Below are positions 56,091-64,000 of a stretch of DNA of 64,000 nucleotides, in pieces. Under the pieces are notes generated by a model. That model had not been told where the DNA came from. It saw nothing but the letters and a program-made list of their open reading frames with translations, and did no database searches. The position numbers were made by a program, and so were the translations under genes. Numbering within the stretch: the stretch's first letter is position 1; each line of letters starts with the position of its first letter. This DNA is from Maniola hyperantus (lineage: Eukaryota > Arthropoda > Insecta > Lepidoptera > Nymphalidae). The stretch is taken from contig NC_048553.1 of NCBI RefSeq assembly GCF_902806685.2, forward strand, positions 4,137,099-4,201,098, in the 5' to 3' direction.

Positions 56091-56544
56091 GCTCTTTTCT
56101 TTTCTAGGTTAGTTTATTTATTTGTCCATTTAATTTAATTCAATTTGTGTCAGTTCAGTTTGTGGGTTGCCTTTAACATAAACTTGTGTCTCGTAGGTAG
56201 TATAAACCTCCCTTCTTTCTAAACTTTTTTGCAGTAATAAAACTGGCGCTACGAATAATATCCTCTCAACGCTTAATTTCGCTGCCAAAGTCAAAGTCTC
56301 GCCCAATTCACTGTGAAAGCGTTGATAGTGAAAAGATTTTCAAATGGCTGGGGCATTGATTTTTTACCGAACTTCACTATTCTTTTTGAATTCAAGTTTG
56401 GCATTTTTCGGTATGCTCATCCTAACCTAGATTTTTTGTGATTTGACTGAACTACCGAATTTGACCAGTTCCCATTTAGTTCACAGACCTATTACGCCAA
56501 TTGATTCCTAAAGGACTCCTTGCTTTTCATATTTTTTTAAATTC

Positions 56545-56800
56545 ATTATAGGCAAATGCTTGACCATAATCACACCTGATGGAAAGTGATGATGCGGCCT
56601 AAGATGGGACGCGTTTACCTAGAAGATGCCTATTTACTCTTGTTTTAAAGATACCCGGGTTGAAATTGGAAGAATATTCTCTAAACCTTAGCCATTTAGG
56701 AGTTGCAGAATGCAGAGTGAGAAGGTGCTCTGGTACGCTATATAGTTACTTTGCTTCCATACATTGAGAATTGGGTGATATTTTACATCGATGCTAATAG
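56545..56800 (-). mobile_element. LINE family L-F C-terminus and 3' UTR
   Basis: The minus frame reads EYSSNFNPGIFKTRVNRHLL then GKRVPS and a stop, as at the C-terminus of CR1/Jockey-like elements. Confidence 0.6.
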
Positions 56801-56817
56801 TTGCATATGTGTTTTTT

Positions 56818-57180
56818 TTTAAATAGATATAGCGAGCAAACGAGCAGGCGGGTCACCTGATGTTGGGTGATTTCCGCCGCCCATGAACATTTGCAGCACC
56901 AGAGGAACCGCCGATGCGTTGCCGGCCTTTTAGGAATTTGTTGGTCCGCCCCTTCAATAACCCCATGTTATAATCTAGTGGGAACACCGCCGATGGGAGT
57001 TGGTTCCACAGTTTGCACGTGCGTGGAAAGAAGGATCTGGCGCAGCGGACGGTCGAAGTGCACCAGACACCCAGGTGGTGAGTGTGAAATTCCTTACGGT
57101 GGCGCGCGGTGCGGTTGTAGAAAAAAGAGGGTGGAATGAGGTCAAAAAGCTCTTCAGAGCAAGTTTTATTCAAGAAAATA
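56818..57180 (-). pseudogene. LINE family L-B, longest coding fragment
   Basis: The minus frame codes for the last 110 or so residues of a CR1/Jockey-like LINE protein. It reads DLIPPSFFYNRTARHR, then CARSFFPRTCKLWNQLPSAV, then FPLDYNMGLLKGRTNKFLKG. It runs into the conserved GGSSGAANVHG and the 3' UTR with an A-rich tail at 56812-56822 (plus T run). The ATG drawn at 57239 is in flanking Helitron sequence, so it is not the start. This copy identifies what the 200-bp fragments at 16661 and 36251 derive from. Confidence 0.75.
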
Positions 57181-57182
57181 GG

Positions 57183-57422
57183 CGGTGGCTTCGCCCGAGT
57201 GGATTTAGTTTTTTTTAATATCCTATGGGAACTCTTCAAATTTCCGGGATAAAAAGTAGCCTTTGTCCGTCCCTGGGATGCAAGCTATCTTTGTACCAAA
57301 TTTCGTCAAAATCGGTTGAACGGATGGACCGTGAAAAGCTAGCAGACAGACAGACACACTTTCGCATTTGATCATAAAATTTATGATTTGATTTAATTTG
57401 ATTTAAATAATATTAGTATGGC
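57183..57422 (-). mobile_element. Helitron-like H-C copy, altered 3' end
   Basis: GGCGGTGGCTTCGCCCGAGT replaces the usual hairpin. The rest (CGTCAAAATCGGTTGAACGG, CAGACAGACAGACACACTTT) is typical, with a TTTGATTT-rich insertion near the 5' end. Confidence 0.7.
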
Positions 57423-57549
57423 TAGAAGCAGAAAATAGCTTTATTGCGTATCTAAATAATAAACAGTTATTAATTAACTATTTATAACTATAGATGAGCA
57501 ATAAAAATTACTCGTACGAAGATGGCAAAGAACGAATTGCTACAAGCAA

Positions 57550-57755
57550 TCTCTTATGACTGATTCCCACGCTACAGTGCGTGATTGCGGTTATCACGCA
57601 CGGCTGGCGACCACGGAGAGCCACGCACCGCGCAAAAGGCTCAGACGAAGACGAAGACGTGTCTGAGCTACCACGGATGGATACTCCTTTCACGGTGCGT
57701 CGGTGCGGGCTGATCCGCGTCCATCTTCAATATCACGCACCGTAGGAAGTCGGTA
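57550..57755. repeat. CACGCACCG-rich block, possible MITE
   Basis: Variants of ATCACGCACSG recur in both orientations and weak inverted ends are seen. High GC, no coding. Confidence 0.45.
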
Positions 57756-57845
57756 TTACATTTGATCGAAGGAAATTGGTATTCATAAGAATAAAAACTT
57801 GTGTTTGTTGTGTACTTCTTTTGTATTTGTTATGATTACTCATAA

Positions 57846-58442
57846 AGGGTGTAACCAGAACACTAGCAAAAACTTAGCGTTATTTTTATACTACCTAAAC
57901 ACAATCCAATGCCAATAACCATTTGCCTCATTTTGTAGTTTTAGTGATTTAGTATTTTTACAACCCGTAATGCGTGCAAAACTCGGGTCAATACCCCGCC
58001 TGCGATGCGGCATTGACTCCGAGTAGCCTACTTATGCAACGTTCGTTGACCTCTAGCGTCAGTCAGCTGTTTTATTTGCAATAATAACTTATGCTCGCGA
58101 CTTCGTCCGCGTGGACTACACAAAATTTCAAACCCCTATTTCACCCCCTTAGAGGTTGAATTTTTAAAAATCCTTTCTTAGCGGATGCCTACGACATAAT
58201 AGCTATCTGCATGCCAAATTTCAGCCCGATCCGTCCAGTGGTTTGAGCTGGGCGATGATAGATCAGTCACTCAGTCAGTCAGTCAGTCAGTCACCTTTTC
58301 CTTTTATAAATTAGATATCGTAAACTTTTACAAAATTATAGGATATTTTTATATTTTTTTCGCATTTTTTTTGTGATATCATATCAGTAATCATCATTAC
58401 TATCATCTGTCTTCGTTTTTGCCAGCGTTTTGGTTACACCCT
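57846..58442. mobile_element. M6 copy interrupted by a Helitron
   Basis: AGGGTGTAACCAGAACACTA and GCCAGCGTTTTGGTTACACCCT are the ends. Orientation is opposite to 55253-55622. An H-A element occupies 58084-58315. Confidence 0.8.
58084..58315 (-). mobile_element. Helitron-like H-A nested in M6
   Basis: GCTCGCGACTTCGTCCGCGT to CAGTCAGTCAGTCAGTCACC and TTATAAATTAGA. Left flank TTTGCAATA and right flank TATCG join to the uninterrupted TTTGCAATATATCG seen in the other M6 copy. There is no target duplication and the insertion lies between A and T. Confidence 0.8.
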
Positions 58443-58950
58443 GTATTATGGACACGCAGACCAGCCAAAAAGATGCTTTTCATTGCCTCGTTCATGACGT
58501 TACATTTTTCAATGAGGTCAGTAACTATTCCAAATGCGCGCAAGAAATTTTGCTTCAAAAAGCAGAGAAGTAAGTTTAGTTGAAACATTCAATAAATATA
58601 CAGAATCTCGACTCCAATAGAGATCCTAGTAAGTTGCCTGAAAATGCCCTCAGAGTATCATAGCAATATTCTGCATATTGTTTGCTCAGTGCCGTTACGA
58701 CTGAGCGGCCTTGCATTGCCTTTGGTACGAAACGCGCTATGCATTATAAACAAAGCTACTCTGCAACTCTATTTAAAACAGTAGTGCAAATGGCAAATTG
58801 TTTTACTAATATTCTACTATTGTAGTAAAAAATTGTACAATTACTATTCTTTGACTAGACCAGACTAGACTCACTGAGTATTTGTTAGTAGGTACCTACT
58901 AAGGTACAGAAGGCTCATTCCGGAAAGACGTTCAAATAAATAGCGTCAGC
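58443..58950. other. No gene seen
   Basis: AT-rich; nothing recognised. Confidence 0.35.
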
Positions 58951-59034
58951 ACACCCCGCACTGAGCTAGTGCGGAGGCTGTGCGGCTGTGCGGGGTGTTC
59001 CCTCCCCGATTGCCATCTCGAACTGTCGCGTACT
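58951..59034 (-). mobile_element. M2 MITE, right half
   Basis: GTGCGGGGTGTTCCCTCCCC, GATTGCCATCTCGAACTGTC and GCGTACTATA; it abuts an H-C copy. Confidence 0.7.
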
Positions 59035-59035
59035 A

Positions 59036-59258
59036 TAGATGATGTGCTTGCTTCGTCGGCGTGGATTTAGGTTTTATAAAAACCGCGCGGGAACTCTCTG
59101 AATTTCCGGGATAAAAAGTAACCGTATGTCTTTCTCCTGGATGCAAGCCGATTTTGACGTGGTACAGATATATTTATATCAAACCTCAAAATCGGTTAAA
59201 CGGATAGACGGTGAAAATATAACAGACAGACACACTTTCGCATTTATAATATAGGTAG
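59036..59258 (-). mobile_element. Helitron-like H-C copy
   Basis: TTGCTTCGTCGGCGTGGATT, AATCGGTTAAACGGATAGAC and CTTTCGCATTTATAATATAG. A small rearrangement doubles the GATTTTGACG region. Confidence 0.75.
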
Positions 59259-59372
59259 GTACGGATAATGTCCAGCTGAGGCTGAGTTTGCGCATAGAAT
59301 AACGTACCTAATTGTTCTACCCGTTTTTGTTGTTGTTACCCCTAATTGTTCTACCCCGTGGGAACGGGGTGT

Positions 59373-59535
59373 AATCCACACTAATATTATACATGCGACA
59401 TGTATCTGTTTGTCTGTCTGTCTGTTTTCACGACCCAACCGTTTAACCGATTTTGATGAAAATTGGTACAGAGTTAGCTTACATCCCGGGGAAGGACATA
59501 AAACCACGCGGGCGAAGTCGCGGGCATTCTGTAGT
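59373..59535 (+). mobile_element. Helitron-like H-C with internal deletion
   Basis: TCCACACTAATATTATACAT, (GTCT)n, CATCCCGGGGAAGGACATAA then directly AACCACGCGGGCGAAGTCGC and TGTAGT. Confidence 0.75.
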
Positions 59536-59539
59536 AAGA

Positions 59540-60915
59540 TATAAGTTAAAAGCGCTTAGCTGGAAAAGGTTGGCATGGTCTACCCACCCACATTTATTAT
59601 TTTAGGCACTGCTTTTGATGTATTCTAGGCTTATTATAACTCGTGAGTATTTAAAATAATTCCCTCCAAGCGTACTGTCTAAAATGAAGCGAATATTTTA
59701 CACCCGAGGCTTTGTAAAGCCACTCATTTGTAACTACAAACAATAAACATAAATTTAATTGAGGTTCTTCGAATCACATGAGGTTCTAACATGTTATTAT
59801 TCGTATCTGCTAAAACCGTGGGAATGGAAAGACAGATTGAAATCCGAATAACTGGATTTATATTACGATGTGCACCCGGAGGACTTTGCCTTGACCGGGC
59901 ATTTTTGGGTAGGCACTTGCACCTGAACAGGGCACATTTCTGCCCAGACGGGGCACTGGCTTTCCCTTGCTCAGCGTTAAATAAATAATGCCAGATCTTT
60001 ATATATCTTGAATCAATCATTCATATGTATTTAAAGTATATTTAACTAATTTGTCAAACACGTTTGTGGAGTATAAATATTATATGCTTGCATAAATTAT
60101 TAACAATTTGAATAAAGTGTATTCTTTCGAAAAAGAGAACTAACAGGAACTGACTTCTCGTTAAAAATATTTATCAGAAGATTTATAGTTTTGGAAGTTG
60201 GTTTTTTTAATATTTTTCTTTTACTTTGTATTCATGTAATACCATTGACTAATAACAATTCGTAATGCTACGAGCCTTTGGCGAGCATTTTTAATGCAAA
60301 AAAAGTGAGAAAATAAGCTGATATATTTTAGTTAAATATAAATTACAGAAAACTTTTAACATCTCGCGAAACGCCACGTTACAATGAAGCCAAGAAGCCC
60401 CTTAATATCGCAAGTACCGTAATATTCTGGAATGGCACTAATTACGTTCTTAAGGCAGCAATATCCACTGACTAAGACATTGTCGTGTTCTATGGAACAT
60501 GGGAAACTTCTTCCTTTTACTGTGAGGACTTTTGCAGTGTATACTGTATATATTTAGATTCTGGGATCGCATCAAATAAAAATCAAGTCAAATTTATTCA
60601 TTCGCACTTTGATATTTCTCAAGAGAGCACTAGAAATAAAAGTAAAAAGAAAGACTGATTGTATTTTTAATTGAAGTTTTTCTCCGAAATTGATTTAGTT
60701 ATTTTTGATCGGGACTGGAATATAAATTGCTTGTAACTGGATCTGTTATTACAAGCGGAAAGGGGACTCAAGTTTTACAAAAATCCTTGAAATAAATATC
60801 AATTTCCAAGTTTAGAATAATAGGCTTTTCTCCTCTCCGAAAAAAATTGGTGCGTGCCGTTGAATTTAAAGTTAGGTAAGCAGAAACCTATATACCTAGG
60901 TATTCTAATTTTTAA
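59540..60915. other. Long unrecognised stretch
   Basis: AT-rich. The overlapping frames at 59724-60020 (-) and 59791-59988 (+) show no motif. Confidence 0.4.
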
Positions 60916-60916
60916 G

Positions 60917-61757
60917 ATTTCGTACCCAAAGGGCCCTATGACCTACTAACCCTCCGCTGTCCGTCCATCTGTCCGTCAGCGAGCCATATCTCAGGAACTC
61001 TAATAGGCAGAAAGTTAAAAAAACCGGCCAAGTGCGAGTCAGGCTCGCGCAATGAGGGTTCCGTACTAATCTAATCTAAATCTAATCTAATTCAGCCTGT
61101 GCTGTCCCACGTCTGGGCAAAGACCTCCCTCCGATCCTTCCACAATTTTCTATTTCGTGCCTCTTCAGGCCACGTAACTGTAAAGTTATCTAAATCATCA
61201 CGCCAACGTCGCCTCGGCCGACCACGCTGGCGTTGATGATTCTGGGGCGGCGAAAAGAAGCAGAAGAAAGAGGGTACAGTCCTATTTTTTCGACATTTTG
61301 CAGGATAATTAAAAAACTATGATACATAAAAATAAATAAAAATCTGTTTTAGAATGCTCAGGTACCCACTCAGGATCACTTTGTTGTCTGTCTGTCTGTC
61401 TGTCTGGCTGTCTGTCTGTCTGTCTGTCAAGAAACCTACAGGGTACTTCCCGTTGACCTAGAATCATGAAATTTGACAGGTAAGTAGATCTTATAGCTGA
61501 CATTTGGGGAAAAATCTGAAAACCGTGAATTTAGGCTTACGTCACACACTAAAAATTAAAATGTGGTAATTATTAAATTGAACAAATAATAAGTATTTTC
61601 AATTTTCAGTGGGGTATCATATGAAAGGGCTGTACTTGCATATCCTAAAACAGATTTTTATTTATTTTTATACATTATAGTTTTTGATATATCTTGAAGA
61701 ATGTCGAAAAAAATACCCTTCGGTGCGCGAGGCTAACTCGCACTTGGCCGGTTTTTT
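60917..61757. mobile_element. R-H plus head-to-head R-G copies with a LINE insert
   Basis: 60917-61012 is R-H (minus). 61016-61070 is the start of R-G (plus), resuming at 61263-61368 after a LINE insert. 61369-61757 is an R-G copy in minus orientation ending CGCACTTGGCCGG. The two R-G copies face each other and share outer ends. Confidence 0.7.
61072..61262 (-). mobile_element. LINE L-C 3' end inside R-G
   Basis: The minus frame reads RGRPRRRWRDDLDNFTVTWP, then EVFAQTWDSTG, an RTE-like RT C-terminus, followed by a (TAGATT)n tail at 61072-61098. It splits R-G after CCGTACTA; GTAC may be a short target duplication. Confidence 0.7.
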
Positions 61758-62331
61758 CAAAGTCGTCGGTATTTTTAAAGAACCTGAGCCCAGGAAATTT
61801 GCAGGAAAAAGCTACTTGCGAATATTATTGTAGTGAAGCTTCTAATATTATTATTTTTAGTTATAAATTATTATACTTTAGTTTCTAAATACACTTAAAT
61901 CTAAATTAAAAGTACTTTAAAAATATTATATTAAAACATACAAACTAAAATAAACCTTACTAACTTAAAATTAAACGTCGAAACTTTAAGTTTAAGTATA
62001 AGTTTCTAAAATGTAGCATTGTTGTAGCTATACTAACTTTTGCCTTTGTGAGAGTGCATTATTTACTCGTTACTGTGTCGTCGTTTGATAGAACTAACTC
62101 CACTATAGTCTGGAAGTAAATTCAAGTTGTTCTCTTGGTACTTAAGCAATTGACTCAAATAGGTAACTAATGGAACTTTCCATAAAATTTAATCTGAAAA
62201 TCAAATAGTTAAAGAATATATATTAATTAGTTGGCTATAGGTAAAGGCAGTTTTACGCCAAAACAACACCTTTGTTTACACATGACGTGTTACATATTCC
62301 AACGACGACAATATAGTTCAAATCACTTGCG
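61758..62331. other. No gene seen
   Basis: AT-rich; nothing recognised. Confidence 0.35.
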
Positions 62332-62366
62332 AAAGCGGACGTCCTAACCACTAGGCTATCACAGCT
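62332..62366 (-). mobile_element. SINE-2 head scrap
   Basis: GCGGACGTCCTAACCACTAG, GCTATCAC is the reverse complement of the SINE-2 start. Confidence 0.6.
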
Positions 62367-62370
62367 TCAT

Positions 62371-62587
62371 CCATACTTTTATACTTAATATTATAAATGC
62401 GAAAGTGTGTCTGTCTGTCTGTCTGCTAGCTTTTCACGGCTCGACCGTTTAACTGATTTTAACGAAATTTGGTACAGAGATAGTTTGCATCCCGCGGAAG
62501 GACATAGGCTACTTTTTATCCCGAAAAATTGAAGAGTTCACACAGGATTTTCAAAAACCTAAATCCATGCAGACGAAGTCGCGAGTT
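62371..62587 (+). mobile_element. Helitron-like H-C copy
   Basis: TCCATACTTTTATACTTAAT, (GTCT)n, GGTACAGAGATAGTTTGCAT and ATGCAGACGAAGTCGCGAG; the CTAG end is lost. Confidence 0.75.
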
Positions 62588-62978
62588 ATATTTACCACAT
62601 TCCTCACTAACAACAGTCGCCAGCGTACTACCTCCCCACTACAGTACAGGGAACGATAAATCATGGATAACGTCTAAACTTCCAGCCATTGAGTGGATCA
62701 GTGGCTCAATTTGTTTTATGCCAGACAAACTATAGTCGTAAAATACGCTTAACTGTCACCCGGAGACGGAGAATAATAAACAAACCAATAGCAATATTAT
62801 TGGCGATAAACGTTCCCGGGGTGGGATAATTTAGTCGTTTGCGGACAAAAAGCTAACATCTCCGTCGAAGCGAAGACTGCTATAAGTTTAAAATCACTGC
62901 CACATAACAATTAGACCAATGGGTCAGGAAAAGAAATATTGTGGAAGTGGGATTGACATGTGCGTACATTTTTGACTG
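62588..62978. other. No gene seen
   Basis: Overlapping short frames only. Confidence 0.35.
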
Positions 62979-63297
62979 TAAGACCAGTCATACACGGACA
63001 GCTTGAAGCAGTCAGGATGGACTGCTTCAAGCTGCGACTGAATATTGAACTACAGACTTCTACGTACGTACATACAAACCGCTCAAGCAGTTGCAACTGC
63101 TTCGGGCGGTCGGGCGGTCAAGTAGTCGCCTGGCATATACACTGACTGCTCGAGCTGTCCGACCGCTCTCGCGCAGTTACCTCCGCTCGCGCTAACTGCT
63201 CGATGGCAGCTTCAAGCTGTTGACTCTGACTGCAAGAGCGGTCCGTGTATGTCGATCACTGGCTAACCGCTCAAGCAGTCCGTGTATGGCCGGCCTA
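62979..63297. mobile_element. M7 MITE built of GACTGCT/AGCAGTC motifs
   Basis: The ends TAAGACCAGTCATACACGGA and GTCCGTGTATGGCCGGCCTA are inverted. Inside, CAGCTTGAAGCAGTC, GACTGCTTCAAGCTG, CTCAAGCAGT and related words recur at least ten times in both orientations. Non-coding, 319 bp. Confidence 0.75.
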
Positions 63298-63427
63298 AAA
63301 GAAAGGTGAATTTAAATAATTTTTGCTTAATGTTACCAACGGGAACTATACGGGAAGCAAAGAGAGGTTTATGTGTTTAGTTTCCTCTTTCAAAGTTTTG
63401 TTGGGTAGATTTTAAAAACGTATCAAT

Positions 63428-63722
63428 CCCCATATTATAAATGCGAAAGTGTGCTCGTTTGTTAGTTTATTGATATGTCCTTCAATCACGCCGCAGCGGA
63501 GCAACGGATTAACATGGATGCATGGATATAGTTGATGACCTGCAGAGTGACAGACTACTTTTATCTCGGAAAATCAAAGAGTTCCCACGGGACTTTTGGA
63601 AATCTAAATCTACGCGGATAGCGCGGAAATGCAGCCAGTATTCTTGGCACCATTCCACGCGGGCATGATTTGTATAGTAATTAGATGAGACTAGCTTTAA
63701 GTTTTATTGTAATATTTTCATC
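63428..63722 (+). mobile_element. H-B scrap followed by L-A 3' terminus
   Basis: 63428-63625 has ATTATAAATGCGAAAGTGTG, GATATGTCCTTCAATCACGC and GAGTTCCCACGGGACTTTTG. 63626-63722 has CGGAAATGCAGCCAGTATTC, TTGGCACCATTCCACGCGGG and the L-A 3' UTR. Confidence 0.7.
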
Positions 63723-63744
63723 TTGTACCTATATCAAATATTTG

Positions 63745-63880
63745 AAAAGAGCAACCGCCGAGTTTCTTGCTGGTTCTTCTCAGTAGGAAAGGCATTCCGA
63801 ACCAGTGGTAGATGCATCCGACTATTCGTAAGTACTTGTAAAAGTTTATACAAATAAAAAAGATTTTTATTTTGAAAAAC
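63745..63880 (+). mobile_element. LINE/SINE L-G 3' end, best copy
   Basis: GAGCAACCGCCGAGTTTCTT, GGAAAGGCATTCCGAACCAG, TGGTAGATGCATCCGACTAT and AAATAAAAAAGATTTTTAT. A widespread lepidopteran 3' end; the parent family is not resolved here. Confidence 0.65.
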
Positions 63881-63924
63881 TTATGTTACTTTATATACCT
63901 ACTTTTGGCATATTCAACGCTTAC

Positions 63925-63980
63925 AGTGTAACTTGCGCCCGTACGTCCCGCGAGGAGGTCGAGAGTGATCCATTCCTCAT
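63925..63980 (-). CDS. Secreted CUB-domain protein, first coding exon
   Basis: In minus reading an ATG at 63980-63978 sits in a good context (ACC before it). It opens 18 codons, MRNGSLSTSSRDVRAQVT, plus two bases, and is followed by donor ACT|GTAAGC at 63924. Joined to the exon at 44556, the split codon becomes CTG (Leu19) and the frame continues into the hydrophobic signal segment and CUB domain without a stop. A second ATG at 63973 would run into a stop after splicing. The frame is also open upstream to the window edge (CSQRNT before Met), so a still earlier start or exon extension beyond 64000 cannot be excluded. The segment is GC-rich in AT-rich surroundings. The link across 19.4 kb is inference. 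Confidence 0.6.
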
Positions 63981-64000
63981 GGTATTCCTCTGAGAGCAAA

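Larger units (their letters stand above)
44557..63924 (-). other. Putative first intron, about 19.4 kb
   Basis: It runs between donor ACT|GTAAGC at 63924 and acceptor TTCCAG at 44557. Both sides are phase 2, so the reading frame is kept. The content is nearly all transposon debris. The span is an inference from matching phase and the signal peptide, not from transcript data. Confidence 0.6.

Noticed and set aside
56853..57239. ATG at 57239 as the start of a 128-residue gene
   Set aside because: The first residues come from an adjoining Helitron-like copy; the remainder is a LINE C-terminus.

Overview
The window looks like AT-rich nuclear DNA of a moth or butterfly (Lepidoptera). The basis is the repeat content. 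There are dozens of short interspersed elements whose ends carry the GACTTCGTCCGCGTGG core that is very common in lepidopteran genomes, several tRNA-derived SINEs, many decayed non-LTR retrotransposon 3' ends, and many foldback (MITE-like) elements. No bacterial operon, CRISPR array, rRNA or intact tRNA gene is visible.

The only host gene I can support is on the minus strand. A first coding exon (ATG at 63980, donor at 63924/63925) joins in matching phase to a second exon (44196-44556). Together they encode a signal-peptide-like segment and the start of a CUB domain with two N-glycosylation sequons. The first intron would be about 19.4 kb and is filled with transposons. Later exons must lie at lower coordinates. 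One weak candidate is at 37415-37500. If the gene runs further left, most of the window is intron.

The rest is a transposon graveyard. I use local labels. H-A, H-B, H-C and H-D are Helitron-like non-autonomous elements (5'-TC, 3'-CTAG, subterminal hairpin), distinguished respectively by a (GACT)n tract, an (ACAA/CCAAC)-rich tract, a (GTCT)n tract and a GAAGCCGGGGC end. L-A to L-G are non-LTR LINE families. SINE-1 to SINE-3 are tRNA-derived SINEs. M1 to M8 are inverted-repeat elements. R-G and R-H are two elements ending in GGGTTCCGTAC or GGTACGGAACCCTAAAAA.

Layout. 1-11 kb: LINE ends, foldbacks, and a nested insertion at 5840-6085. 11-22 kb: a full SINE-1, Helitron copies and LINE ends. 22.3-24.0 kb: a 5'-truncated LINE with RT and a complete RNase H domain. 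24.5-35 kb: SINEs, Helitrons, a tandem Helitron trio at 30.9-31.6 kb and MITEs. 35-44 kb: MITEs, foldbacks, LINE ends, and the candidate exon. 44.2-44.6 kb: the CUB exon. 44.6-63.9 kb: the putative intron, with a second long RT fragment at 51.8-53.1 kb and a Helitron nested in an inverted-repeat element at 58.1-58.3 kb. Old unique AT-rich sequence fills the gaps.

I see no new biochemical system. The most informative content is the two-exon CUB gene and several nested insertions that act as natural empty-site experiments.
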